Of a stretch of DNA of 64,000 nt, positions 33,960 through 45,385 are shown piece by piece. Within the stretch, counting starts at the first letter, position 1. The number at the start of each line of letters is the position of its first letter. Source of the DNA: Macrotis lagotis (lineage: Eukaryota; Chordata; Mammalia; Peramelemorphia; Peramelidae). Position numbers and translations under genes: made by a program. The notes under the pieces were generated by a model. That model was not told the DNA's origin. It saw only the letters and a program-made list of their open reading frames with translations, and searched no databases. The DNA lies in assembly GCF_037893015.1 (NCBI RefSeq), contig NC_133658.1, positions 16,355,249 through 16,419,248 of the forward strand, in the 5' to 3' direction.

Positions 33960-34460
33960 GATATAATGATGTTAGATTTGAAATGTGCTTTATCTACACC
34001 CATAGAACTGAGACATAAACCCTGCTGAGATTTTTGTCTTCATGTGACAGATGAGAAATCTATGGGTTAGAGAAAAGGAAATGCCTTGTCCTATGTCACA
34101 AACTGAAACAATGACAAAGATGGGATTCAAATTGCCAAAGGGGTGCTCATTCCACTGCAAATATTAGTCATAATAATAGCCAATTTTGGTTTGACAGAAA
34201 TTTTTAATTTTGCAAAATTGTACATACATTGATTTATTTGATTTTCACATTACCTCTACAAGATAGGTGCTCCATAGAGTATGAAACTGCAGTTAAAGAG
34301 AGGTTGAGGGAATTGTCCGTGATCATCAAACTTGTCATTGCCTAAAATGAAATTTCAACCCAGATCTTCCTGCATCCAAATCAAGTAAATGGTCTGATGA
34401 TGATGATGATGATAGCTAACATTTGTGGAGTACTTTAAAATTTTCAAAAGATTATCTCTC
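33960..34460 (-). repeat. Two MIR copies and a (GAT)n run
   Basis: 33,960-34,165 (GACAGATGAGAAATCTATGGG) and 34,195-34,390 (TTGATTTATTTGATTTTCAC). The GAT run at about 34,397-34,414 continues into an MIR end (AACATTTGTGGAGTACTTT). Confidence 0.55.
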
Positions 34461-34800
34461 CAAAATTGCAGTAGGACCTACAGCATTGCTAGAGATATAT
34501 ATATATAAGGACAAACACAGATGGACCTAAGTGGCACAGTAATATTGATCATCTGGGAAAGTTTCCTCCCAGGGTGACTCACTTGAGGACAGAAGGACCA
34601 TAGCGAATATCCCTTGTATAGCCATCTGGAGTCAATTCTTCAGCTATAACCTTGAAGAAAGAATTCAAAGAAAAGGAAACAGACATTTTTTTCTAGGCAG
34701 AGAAACCACTGCTACTTTTACCCCAGTTTTTCTTGAGATATTTTCTACTGCCATATTTTTTCCCTCTTCTTATCTGACACAGTCTTCTTTCTGGCCTTTC
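34461..34800. other. Unique stretch
   Basis: Nothing recognised apart from a short ATATATAT run near 34,495. Confidence 0.35.
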
Positions 34801-34804
34801 ATAG

Positions 34805-34985
34805 TGAAACAATATAAAGATAGCTACACGTGGCATTCAAAGGCTCCAGATTGGCTACTTATCTCTGTAATTTTGTAGAAATTACTTCACTCCTCTGTGC
34901 CAGTTTCCTCATTTCTAAAAGGAGAAAATTGCATTGAATGGAGTCACAGCCAGTTCCAACTCAACAATCCTATGATCCTTCCATG
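34805..34985 (+). repeat. MIR-type fragment
   Basis: GCTCCAGATTGGCTACTTAT, then CAGTTTCCTCATTTCTAAAA, then ACTCAACAATCCTATGATCC. Confidence 0.55.
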
Positions 34986-35340
34986 GAAAATCTTTTGTTT
35001 CAAGCTACACATTACCATTTTCCCAAGTGAATGAGGCCTCCCCGACTATTATCTCAACGGGGAGTGGGGGGTGCTGGGTGACCAAATAGGATCCCTCTGT
35101 CCTATCAAATATGTGAGACCTTCTGATCATGTGGTAGGTCCTGTCTTTGGTGTTGAGAAATGTACTTTGGTGCCACATGTGCCTATTTCCCAGAAGCAAA
35201 AGAACAATGATTTAAGAAATTTAAGATCATTCTAGATTCCCATCTCTTACCATAACCTGAAGAACAGCAGTCCTAAATTTCCTTGGCAAAATTTCTTATT
35301 ATATTTCTCCCCTGTCCTTATGGTGACGTGGAATGAACAC
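34986..35340. other. Unique stretch
   Basis: Nothing recognised. Confidence 0.35.
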
Positions 35341-35505
35341 TCTCCCTGAACTGAAAGCTTGTCTCTGAGCCTTACTATATGTATGATCTGGGACAAGTAT
35401 TTTACCTGTCTACCTCAATGGATCTCCATTTCCTTTTATGTAGTTCCAGGGAATAGATTAGAGGATCCCTCAGAGCTTGTCTAACTCTAGATCTAGGGAG
35501 CTATG
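35341..35505 (+). repeat. MIR-type fragment
   Basis: TGATCTGGGACAAGTATTTT, then CTCAGAGCTTGTCTAACTC. Confidence 0.5.
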
Positions 35506-36430
35506 GGGAGAGCATTTATTCCATAGTGAGGGGACCTTAGTTCAAATCAAGCCACTGAAGTGGAGGGTTGGAAACTCTCTTCTGGAATCAGCCCAAAAGG
35601 GATATTACAATGCAAAGACCAATGCCTCCTAGCTACATAACCTTTTATAAATGACTTTACTTATGTATCCCTAAGCTTCTATTTCTGGAAAATGAAGAGG
35701 TTGACTTCTTTCAACTCTCTATGTAATATCCTCTTTTCTTACTATGGAAGGGCAAGGTCCTGGCCCTATCACTGGGATGGAGCATTGATGGACTATCCTA
35801 ATCTGGAGGGGTTAATCCTGTCCAACGGGAGGACTATCTATGGTGTCTCTGCTTCTCCCGTAATGCTCTCCTCCATGGTTCAGGTCAGTTCACACGTCCC
35901 TTCCCTTAAGTCACCAAATGCAAGTCTCTCTTGCTTTTAACATTGCCTGGTTCTGTCTGCTTCTTCTAGAATCTCTTTAATTGTTAGCAGTAGGAATTGA
36001 CAAAAAGGCAATAACTGCACTTCTGTTCTTCATATATAAACACAATTATATGAATACAAACATGTTCATTCACAACCATGTGCACATGTGTTCACATACA
36101 AATAAATATTCAGACATATATGCATATGTGTATAAAATGTATGTGTATTTTGTATAGATGTGTATATTTATATATAATATTATATTTTATGTATAATATT
36201 CATTAATATAACAGGCTGCCTTTGTGGCTTAAAATGCCATGTCAGCTAAGAAGTCTGTAATGTCAGATACAGGTACCAGAGATGAACATAATATAATATT
36301 TGGATAATATATAAGAATATTTTATGATCATAACTCATTTTTTAATTTACAGGGGTTTTTTCCTTACTTTACGATCATTTTCCTGACCACACCTTTATTC
36401 CTGTTGAGTTCTAATAATTTTCCATTCCAG
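35506..36430. other. Unique and AT-rich sequence
   Basis: 36,030-36,200 alternates purine and pyrimidine (CA, TG, TA). The rest is unrecognised. Confidence 0.35.
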
Positions 36431-36680
36431 GTGCTCCTAACATGAAATTTTGTCCTGGCTCAATTTGCAGCACTCAAAAGCTGATCACACTCTAATGGAT
36501 GAGAGCCAAATTACACATTAGAGTACGTGTCATTTGTCCTGCCTGATTCCAATATGCATGGATGCTTTCTAAGTCTATTTCCCAGCATCCAAAAGCACAA
36601 ACAGGAATCTTCTACTTTGTGTCAAATTACATATGCTAATAAAAGGTATTTCACTAGCTACTGAGCCAGAATTGGGTTGT
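36431..36680. other. Repeat-free block with hairpin and octamer-like motif
   Basis: No transposon signature. It contains a 9-bp inverted repeat, ACTCTAATG (36,489-36,497) and CATTAGAGT (36,516-36,524), and ATATGCTAAT near 36,631, which resembles a POU/octamer site. It is a candidate regulatory element; function is inferred only. Confidence 0.3.
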
Positions 36681-36978
36681 GCATATAACAGGAGGTTCAA
36701 GGAGTATTCTCTTCCTCTCTTGATTTATGTCAAAGAAAGGAGAAATGCTGTGGGGGCTTGGATGGAGGAGGAGTATTGGCTCTAATCTCCTCCTTGGCTG
36801 CCATGTTTCCTTGAGCACATGGTGCTTGTTTCTTTTGCATTTATTCTTCCTTAATCTGAAATGAGTGAATTTATGGGAAGGGGGGAAGACCAGATCATGT
36901 CTTTAAGAGCATCAAAAATTTAGAAGAGGAATCACTGGGCTAGAAAGCAGAAATAGATAGCAGAATCTGTTGGTACTA

Positions 36979-37290
36979 GAGTCCAGAGAGTATCCAGCTG
37001 TAAGGAGTCATTTAATTAGGCCCAGGCTATCCATGAGTTGATCCATCACTGAATCACCATCTTCCATAAATAATGAAATAATTATTCATTATGATATTCC
37101 TAGAGGTGAATTTGATAGGGATTTCACCATGGGAGAAAAGAATTCTCAGGACCAAGAAATGCTCCTCAGTCTTATGTGTTTCAGTATTTTGTATTTCAAA
37201 TGCAAGTTTATTCTCCCTAGGAACCTTATGAAATCTCAGAGGGGAAGTGTACTTCTCATGGGAGGAGTGGGGAAGGGCAGGGAAAGGGAA
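36979..37290 (+). repeat. Left arm of a long inverted duplication
   Basis: The arm begins GAGTCCAGAGAGTATCCAGC and ends GGGCAGGGAAAGGGAA. Its reverse complement reappears at 38,138-38,468 with many shared long words (for example TGTGTTTCAGTATTTTGTAT). A 93-codon frame (37,129-37,410) overlaps the arm, but its counterpart is disrupted, so coding is unlikely. Confidence 0.85.
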
Positions 37291-38137
37291 CTACCCTTAA
37301 TTTTGTCTCCACTCTCCTCAGGGACTAAACGTGCAGTAGAGTATATTCATGCTTGCTTGGGTTTTACTCTTTCCCATTTAATACATTCTCAGAGAAGTTA
37401 TGAAAGTTAATCACTATCAACTGGTGAATAATGAATTGATAGGGGAGAACCCAATACATGGGGGCCTATGAAAAACAGTACTAGATACTCCCAGACCTTT
37501 TGGCTTGCCTCCATGACTGGGAGGAGAATGGGCATTACCCTCTAATAATCCCCCTACCAGTCCAATGTCCAGTCAAGTGGGCATTGATAGAGGAAACGCA
37601 AGAGGAAGATATGCCATGAAGATGGACAGTTCTACTTGAATAAGGACCTTCATTTCAATGAGACTTGGGTCATCCGATGTAAAAAATGGCAGTTGTATTT
37701 CGAGGCAAAGAAACTACTTGCCCAAAGTAATGATAAAGTATGTCCCCTGGCCATAAATGAGTGTCAGGGAATTTTCTGATGTTGGTCATTGGCACAGCGC
37801 CTCATTAGAGGCTGGCCCCTTAGTGCTACTGAGGAAAGATATATCCGTGTATGTATTTGGGGATTAAATGTTTGGTTTGGATGAATGTGTGAAAACAGAG
37901 GCAATCTGAGGCCATACATGAATCAGTGGATTGTCAATTCTTTATCCCCCAAGCCATCTGAGAGTGGCATAGGAGCTCAGGTTCAGATCTCCAAAGATTT
38001 CAGCATGCTTCCTGGAAAATATGACTGTTTAGACAATGTAGGAGATGACTGAAAAATATGAGAGTGAATGGAATCAGGTATTCCTAGAATGTGTACATCT
38101 GGGAAAACTGAGGTGTACAGCATCCTCACATAATTAT
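37291..38137. other. Spacer of the inverted duplication
   Basis: 847 bases without a recognised repeat, open reading frame of note or terminal motifs. Confidence 0.5.
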
Positions 38138-38468
38138 TTCCCTTTCCCTGCCCCTTCTCACTCCTCCCATGAGAAGTAAACTAAACTTCCCCCCCCCTGA
38201 AATTCCATAAGGTTCCTAGGAAGAATGAATTTACATTTGAAATACAAAATACTGAAACACATGACTTTCTCAGACTTCTCGTCTCTCTTGGTCCTGAGAG
38301 TCATTTTCTCCCATGGTGAAATCCCTTCCAAAATCACCTCTAGGTGTATCATAATTAATGAGTCATTATTTCATTATTTATAGAATATGGTGATTCAGTG
38401 ATGGAGCAATTCATGACTAGCCTGGGACTAATTAAATGACTCCTTAAAGCTGGCTACTCTCTGGACTC
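38138..38468 (-). repeat. Right arm of a long inverted duplication
   Basis: The reverse complement runs GAGTCCAGAGAGTAGCCAGC to GGGCAGGGAAAGGGAA. By eye the arms agree at roughly four bases in five, with small indels. Beyond the outer end the flank is MIR-like and differs from the left flank. Confidence 0.85.
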
Positions 38469-38760
38469 AATTGATGTGAAGGTTTCTTCCAGTTCCAAAT
38501 CTATGATCCCAAAGTACTATGACTTATTTGGTCTTTCTCAGATTTCTGATATCTGACCCAACAATTCCTCTGACTCAAACCATTTATTATTCTTTGCTTT
38601 CACTGCATGTCTATCTCCCCTAATCAGAATCAGCAAGGACTTATTCTTTTATCTCTCTGTCTTCTCAAAATCCAGAGAGTCTGCAATGATAAAGCCCTGC
38701 AAGATAAATCTATCTGATGGACACCATTCTGAACCACCCTTAGTCTCTGTAATAAATCAA
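38469..38760. other. MIR-like flank, then unique sequence
   Basis: TTCCAGTTCCAAATCTATGATCC resembles the antisense start of an old SINE. The rest is unrecognised. Confidence 0.35.
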
Positions 38761-38764
38761 AATA

Positions 38765-39010
38765 AATTCATTACATATCTATTATGTACTAAGAGCTATG
38801 CTATATGCTGGGGTTTTAAATACCAAATAGAGTTTACATTTGATTCTAGAGGTAGATACTAGAGTTTATTGAGTGAGGGGAGCAACATGGTCAGAAATGT
38901 ATTTTTGGAAAATCACATTATTAACTGAGTGGAAAATGGGTTAGATTGGGAAAATCCTTGACATATCAAGAGAAGGTGGCTAGTGGACCTTGGTAAAAAG
39001 AAAGACCTGA
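38765..39010 (+). repeat. R1 ancient repeat fragment
   Basis: ACTAAGAGCTATGCTATATGC, then GAGTTTATTGAGTGAGGGG, then AACATGGTCAG. R1 order is kept with the middle deleted. Confidence 0.55.
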
Positions 39011-39517
39011 GGGTTCTTTGAAAACTAGTACCAAGGCAATAAGCATTTTTTAAGTTTCTTTCATATACCAGTCAGTAGCCACTAGCCCATAGAATCAGTA
39101 GGAAGAATATTCAATAGAGAAAATTAAGGATCAGAACCTCAGAAGGATCACCCCTCTTCCACACTCTGAGATTCTTTAGCTGCAGAAGAAATTGGTTCCC
39201 CCAGGTGAAAACAAGAGAAATAATCTGCAGATCAGAAAAAAGTGGAGGCTAAGGTTTAAGAAAAACAGAAAGAGGCAACAGAACATTTTGGGATTCACTA
39301 CATGGGAGTTAGAAAGATATTTTAGTTCTTTCCATAGGGACCCAGATTTGGGATCACCCCCTAACAGCCTCCCAAGCCTGGGGGTAGAACAGAGTAAGAG
39401 AATAAGGAAAAGGAGAAAACTGACTTGAGGGCAGCCAACTGTGATCTAAAGATGCCATTCCCCTGCTGAAGAAAATTCAGCAGCTCCTTTAGTGCCTCTA
39501 AAAGAATTATAGTAAAA
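39011..39517. other. Unique sequence with a short L2 piece
   Basis: About 39,455-39,515 (CCATTCCCCTGCTGAAG) may be L2. The rest is unrecognised. Confidence 0.35.
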
Positions 39518-39519
39518 AT

Positions 39520-39825
39520 GTGTTTTGCCCTTCATGTTTGAAGAAGATCATGACATCAGGGAGGTGATACCATGACAGGCATGTGAATTGGGTTTTGAGT
39601 GGGGGTGGGGATAAGTCACCAACCTCACTTTCTCCTCCAGAGCCATCTGGGTCCAGTGGCCAGACTTGAATCAGGAAGACTGAAGATGGTCCTGGTTGTG
39701 AGGCAATCAGGATTAAGTGACTTGTCCAAGGTCACACAGCTCGTTAGGGTCTGAGGCAGAATTCGAACTCCCATCCTCATGAATCTAAGACTAATGTTCT
39801 ATCCACTGCACCACTTAACTGCCCT
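39520..39825 (-). mobile_element. SINE-C, near full length
   Basis: GCCCTTCATGTTTGAAGAAG, then CCTCACTTTCTCCTCCAGAG, then AAGTGACTTGTCCAAGGTCA, then CTATCCACTGCACCACTTAA. Confidence 0.85.
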
Positions 39826-39834
39826 TCTAAAAAT

Positions 39835-40343
39835 ATTAGGGAATCATGGAATTAGAAAGGAGTTTAGTAACCGTATTATTCAACCTGGATGACAAGGAGA
39901 TCCCTTATAATCTATCTGAAAAAGGATCCTTTGGTTGAAGACATTCAAAGAGAAGGAAATCTTCACCCCACGAATGCCACCATGGACAGTTCTAATTACT
40001 GAGGGGGGGGGTCTCCTGAAATCAAGACTAGATTTGTCTCTCTTCAATTTTTACTCATTCCTTCAGTGGCCACCCTCTGCTGTCAAACAGGACATATCCA
40101 ATCATCTTCATTCCCCAAGAGACTCCTTCAAATGCTTAAAGACAATCTAGGAGGTGAACTGAATAGAGTCAGGAAAACCTGAGTTCAAAACCAGCCTCAA
40201 ACACTTGCTAGCTATGTAGTCCTAGGCAATTCACATCACCTCAGTTTGCCTCAGTTTCCTCATAGCACTATGAGATAATAATTTATAGCACATAGCATAG
40301 TGAATGAACAAATAGTAGGTGCTATATCAACTTAGTGAGGATA

Positions 40344-40376
<33 letters not shown>
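39835..40376 (+). repeat. MIR fragments and an (ATG)11 microsatellite
   Basis: MIR at 40,150-40,335 (AGAGTCAGGAAAACCTGAG; CCTCAGTTTCCTCATAGC) runs into an uninterrupted ATG array, 40,344-40,376. A poly-Asp frame there is a repeat artefact. Confidence 0.65.
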
Positions 40377-40449
40377 TCCCAAATAATCCTTCTCTGCTTC
40401 AGGAGAAGCAGCCTCAGGTCTTTCAAATAATCCTCAAACAATTTGGATC

Positions 40450-41340
40450 CCCCCCCCCCCGGAGATTGTCCTGCACTAATGAAAGTCCAGGCAAAATGCC
40501 CCAAGAATGCATGCATGCATCTATGCACATACATGTGTATAATCATACATATTCCATGTGCATCATAGGATGATATTATAGGCAAACATATACACTTAAG
40601 ATTATAAGTAAGCATACATATGTGAACATGTATATATAGGATGATGCTAAATGTGGCTATATATCATACACATGTGTGTTATCATGTGTTTCTGTATATA
40701 CATGTATGAATTTACATTGTGATTGAATGTTTACACATATGTGCCTGTATAAATATATGTGTTGTGTATTATTTATATGTATAATATATAAATTATATAT
40801 ATATACATATATATATATATGAAATCAGTGGACTGCATTATGTATTTGCATATGTCATAGTGGATAGAGAACTGGGTCTGAAATCAGAAAGACCAAAGTG
40901 CAATTGCATCTCAGATACTTACTAGCTATGTGAACCTGGAAAATTCATCTTTCTTTGCCTTAGTTTCCTTATCTATAAAATAATGTGTATACACATATGT
41001 TTACGTGCATGCACATGCATACATATGTATCCATCCTGTGATGATAATTAAATTATATACTGTTTACTATTTGCCAGACATTGTGCTAAGTATTTTGCAA
41101 TTTTGTCTCACATGATCCTCACAGTAATTTTGCAAAGCAAGTGTATGTGTGTACATATATGTAAATGTACACATGTACATGCATACATGTATACACATGA
41201 TATGAAAATTGTTCCAAAAAGATTTGTGCTTTATTAGTTCAAAATAGTACAAAGATTTTTTAGAGTTCTTTGTGTATGTTTTAATAAATCCTACCTATCA
41301 TTTTTAATATATATAAATACATACATACATGGGTACAAAG
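40450..41340. repeat. CA/TG/TA-rich region with one MIR
   Basis: Many CATACATATG-like units spread over about 900 bases, after an 11-C run near 40,450. An MIR (+) at 40,855-40,985 (GTGGATAGAGAACTGGGTC; TTAGTTTCCTTATCTATAAA) interrupts them. Confidence 0.65.
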
Positions 41341-42046
41341 ATTTCTATGTGTGCTTGTATATTTTAATTTGGTGAAATGAAACTTATCCAGTAATTATTT
41401 TTTGGTAAAAAACGAGATCCTTCAGAACCTGACTTCCTTGGGGACTATTGATTTTTCCAGAGCAGAATCATGAACAGGATCAGAAAAAAAACATCTACCA
41501 AGGGTATCATTTGACTGGTACTAATTAGAGAAAATATAATGGTGTGTGCAAAAGTGGAACAGAGAATTAAAGAAGTCTTGACAAGTGTTTTTTTTTTCTT
41601 TTGCATTTTAAAACATTATTCTGAGAAAGAACCCATGGATTTCATCAGATTGCAAAAGTAAAGGTTAAGAATCCCAGTTGCAGAAGCTAAGTGGAAAGAC
41701 ACCTCTGATCAAGTCCCTGAAAAGGAATCAATAGGGAGGAGGGAAAGAGAAGTAACTGAATTTCTCTCTTCAGAGACACCCCACAACCAGAGAAGGACCT
41801 TAGAAATTCACATCTCCATGGCCACCCCCAGCCATCACGAAATAAGGAAAGTTTGGATCAATTGTGTTCTTCCTCCCAATTGGATCTAATAATGAGATTT
41901 AAAGGGAAGGTAAAAGAGAAAATGAGAGTGTTCACTTCTTTCTGACTTTGGAACGCCTTGATTTTACCTTTTGAAGGTGGTATCTCTTAATTGGTTAGTG
42001 TCAATAAAAGTAAAAAGAAATTGTTTATATTTCTTTTTTTCTTCAG
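41341..42046. other. Unique stretch
   Basis: No recognised repeats. A run of nine T occurs near 41,590. Confidence 0.35.
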
Positions 42047-42198
42047 AAGGTAGGAAAAATGTCCTCACTCAGCTTGCTGAAATTATAAACATCATAGACA
42101 TCTTCAAAACTCAGTCAGAAGAGCATAAACTCTATCATGTTTTTCATGAGCAAATGCTCTTAAAAAATGAAATCTCTGGAAGCAGAAAAGAAAGATAG
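42047..42198 (+). CDS. Possible terminal exon (speculative)
   Basis: A pyrimidine run ending TTTTTTTCTTCAG (AG at 42,045-42,046) is followed by an open frame to TAG at 42,196-42,198. It would encode about 50 residues, hydrophobic then charged (QLAEIINIIDIFKTQ). No upstream exon or poly(A) signal was identified and the protein is not recognised. Part of it recurs at 43,372-43,404, which could point to a repeat instead. Confidence 0.18.
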
Positions 42199-42439
42199 CT
42201 GTGGGAGGGGTCTCTTTTGAATGACTGAAGGATGGGAAGGACATTTCTCTCTGCTACCCACCTCATGTTGAATTATGTCTGGGAGGGGAATGACTAACCC
42301 AATAATGTTGCACCAATAGAGAGATGAGCTTCAGAATATAGCTGTCAAAAGGTGAAGTATTAAAGGTATGCCCATCACAAGGCAGTTAGGAATTATAGTT
42401 TGAGAAGTAGATCCCAAAAAGCATCCTGTCCCTGGAGTA

Positions 42440-42720
42440 GATCCACTGTGGAATACCAATTGTTCATCATATTCTCTTGCTGCTATTATGTACATTTTTC
42501 TGGTTCTGCTCTCATCATTTGGGGGCAGGGGGAGATGCATGCAAGACTGGCCAAAATAACACACCCTTTAAGTGTCTCATTTCATTTTGCATCAGTTCAT
42601 GCAAGTCTTTCTAAGGTTTTCTGCAAGGATCCTACTCATCATTTCATATAGCACAATAGTATTTCATCACCATCATATACCACACTTGGTAAGCTATAAC
42701 CCAGTGAATGGAAAGCTTCC
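42440..42720 (-). mobile_element. L1 ORF2/3' fragment, antisense
   Basis: TCTGGTTCTGCTCTCATCAT, then AGTTCATGCAAGTCTTTC, then AGCACAATAGTATTTCATC. Same region as in the L1 copies at 20 kb and 51 kb. Confidence 0.7.
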
Positions 42721-42729
42721 ATTTCCTTC

Positions 42730-42895
42730 TCAGAAGGAGATGATGACAATGAAGTAGCTCTCAGGGTGCTTTGTATTTATGTACTGACAAGTGATCTCTA
42801 TTAGAATATGTTTCTGGTGAGTGGGAACAATTTCATTTGTGACTTTTTGTCACCAGTGACTCTTCATAAATGCTTACTGATTGCTTAAATGGGGA
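42730..42895 (+). repeat. L2 3' end
   Basis: ATTAGAATATGTTTCTGG, then CATAAATGCTTACTGATTGC. Confidence 0.5.
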
Positions 42896-43735
42896 AGATA
42901 TTGGTGATAAAGGCATGCCACCCATCCATGCCTCTTTAACCTATGTCATCTCTGCCTATGACTTTCTATGGCTACCACATAGAAGAGTTATTTCATGGGC
43001 TTGATTTTTTCCTCCAATTCTTTTGTTGTTGCCCAGATTGCAGGGCATAATCTAAACATTTCTTTCCCTTTGCTGTTCCTACTTAACCAGTCCAACTTCA
43101 CCTCTGATCACTTATGGCCTTGATGATGTCTTCTTCTGGCTTAATCATTATTGTCAACCTACATCAACCAGCTGATAAACCCAAGGAGGTAACTTTTCAT
43201 TGACGTTTAGACTGATTGCATTGTGAGTTTTCTTGAGGTGCCTGGGATGGGAGGAGGCTATGATTCACAGAAGTATCAGTCATGAGAAAAATATCATAAT
43301 AAAAAGGTAGACCATAGAGCAGTGTACAGTCCTGCTGATATCCCCTTCAATTGGGGTGGTGACCCTGAAATCTTCAAAACTCAGTCAGAAGAACATAAAT
43401 TCCGTCAATGCCACTAGATTGAATCAGTTCCTTAATTGGTTAAAATTGAAATCCCAGCTGTCTCTTTCATAATTTATCCAAGATCTCTATCGGCTTCTTT
43501 ACATTGTACTCCTCCTTTGCCATGTAGCCATGTTTAATGCAAAGTCCTACAGGGAGACTGGAAGGGGATAGTGAGCAGAGTTTCAGTATCCAACAGACAT
43601 TTCCAATAAAGAGTATCAGCAAAATGGGATCCAACATCAAGAGTATCTGGGCGCATCATATCACCCCCCCCCAGGATAAAATTAAAGGTAAAGGGTAGAA
43701 TAAAATAAATGATCTGGAAATGTTAAAGCTGTGAA
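42896..43735. other. Unique sequence with a 33-base echo
   Basis: 43,372-43,404 repeats most of 42,099-42,131 (shared TCTTCAAAACTCAGTCAGAA). An eight-C run lies at about 43,664. No gene was seen. Confidence 0.4.
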
Positions 43736-43739
43736 ATTC

Positions 43740-43850
43740 AATTTAACTCAGCAAATAGTATTGAGCATCTGCCACATTCAAGGTATCTCATTAAGGATTG
43801 GGAAAGCAAAGACAAAAAAGGAAGCAACCCATAGTCTCAGAGATTCTTAA
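43740..43850 (+). repeat. R1 ancient repeat 5' part
   Basis: TTGAGCATCTGCCACATTC, then GATTGGGAAAGCAAAGACAA, then GCAACCCATAGTCTCAGAG. Confidence 0.5.
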
Positions 43851-44059
43851 TTCCTACAGCATAACATGTGTGTACATCTTACTAAGTACAAAGTCATTTG
43901 AAGAGGGGTAATATGATAATACCTGGAAGGATCCAGTGGTAGGGGAAGTGTATGATGAGGACTCTATCAGCTGAACTCTACTTCTAGGAGAAACTGGAAA
44001 AGGGGGTTCACACAGGCCAGTGCTTTCCCCTCTTTGACTACTTTCCATTGACATCATAT

Positions 44060-45010
44060 ATTTCTTGCATGTAATGACATGTTACCTTCTCTGCTTAGAA
44101 TGTGAGATACTTATGGTTGGGAGGGATGTGGGAAATCTGGGACACTAATGCATTGTTGCTGGAGCTGTGAACTCATCCAACCTTTCTGGAGAGTAATTTG
44201 GAATTATGCTCAAAGAGCAATGAAAATGTGCATCCCCTTGGATCCAGCAATACCACTATTGGGTCTATACCCTGAAGAGATCATAAAAAAGGATAAAAAC
44301 ATCACCTGTGCAAAAATATTCATAGCCGCCCTATTTGTGGTGGCCAAGAATTGGAAATCAAGAGACTATCCATTAATTGTGGAATGACTGAACAAATTGC
44401 AATATAAGTATGTCATGGAACACTATTGTTCTATTAGGAAACCAGGAGGGATGGGAGTGAGATGAGCAGAACCAGAAGAACATTGTATACTCTAATAATA
44501 ATATTGGGAATGATGATCAACCTGAATGGAGCTCATTCCATCAGTGAAATAATCAGGGACAATTTTAGAGCATGTGTGAGAAAGAACTGTGGAGTTTAAA
44601 CAAAGACCAATTACCTTTGATTTAAAAAAAAAAGTTGTCTTATGCACTACTTAATTTTGCTATCTCTTATATTTTATTTTTCCTCAAAGATATGATTTTT
44701 CTCTCAACACAATCAATTTGGATCAATGTATAGCATGGAAACAATGTAAAGATTATCAGACTACCTTCTGTGAGGGGGTGAGGAGAGGAAAGGAAGGGTA
44801 AGGGAAAAAAATTGTAAAATTCAAAACATTGCAAAAAATGATAGGTAGAAACTACTATGGCATATAATTGGAAAACAAATAAAATATTTCTATTTTTAAA
44901 AAATGTGAGATACTTGAGCATAAATACAATTTTTCCCTTTTTATGCAGCATTCCCAGAACTTAGTGTTCTAGGTCTAACTATTTTTTCAAAAATGTTTGC
45001 TGACTGGCAG
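44060..45010 (+). repeat. L2 3' end split by L1
   Basis: 44,080-44,112 (TCTCTGCTTAGAATGTGAG) continues at 44,902-45,010 (GAGATACTTGAGCATAAATAC, then TTGCTGACTGGC). Confidence 0.6.
44113..44901 (+). mobile_element. L1 LINE, 5'-truncated, with exact target duplication
   Basis: The last ~790 bases of L1 remain. An open frame at 44,148-44,387 encodes the ORF2 C-terminus ('PLDPAIPLLGLYPEE', 'KIFIAALFVVAKNWKS'), followed by the 3' UTR and an AATTGGAAAACAAATAAAAT end. The exact 14-base duplication AATGTGAGATACTT flanks it (44,099-44,112 and 44,902-44,915). It is dead on arrival but young. Confidence 0.93.
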
Positions 45011-45204
45011 GTAAGAATGAAGTCATTAAGAAAGAGAGGGCAGGCATGAGGTAGCATATGGCATTGACTTGAAGGTTGCTTCTAGAATGACAGCTACCTA
45101 ACAAGGGGAGAAGGAAATATAATTTTTTTTCAAAATTGAAATATTATGGGAAAATCTGTAGATACCTTACTGAAGTCTTTTCTATAGAATGGAAGTCAAT
45201 TTAA

Positions 45205-45385
45205 GTTGACAAGGATGTAGGAAGCACCTATTTGAGGTGGAAAACTGTTCTAAACACTGAAAATCGAAAAAAAAATCTAAAAGAAATTTTAGATGCAAAA
45301 AAAAAACAAAAAACAACAAAAAAAGACCAAAAGAAACAAGGTCCCTAAACTCAAAGGGCTCCCAATCTAAAGGTGAGAATTATGA
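45205..45385 (+). repeat. R1 ancient repeat 5' part with A-rich run
   Basis: GCACCTATTTGAGGTGG, then AAGGTCCCTAAACTCAAAGG, then GCTCCCAATCTAAAGG. Confidence 0.5.

Noticed and set aside
37129..37410. 93-codon frame in the left inverted arm, with similar peptide in the right arm
   Set aside because: The similarity follows from the DNA duplication. Indels break the frame between arms, so there is no sign of coding constraint.
40319..40573. Frame with a poly-Asp stretch
   Set aside because: The Asp run is the (ATG)11 microsatellite read in another frame.
44148..44387. 79-codon frame resembling a protein domain
   Set aside because: It is the L1 ORF2 C-terminus inside a 5'-truncated L1, not a host gene.
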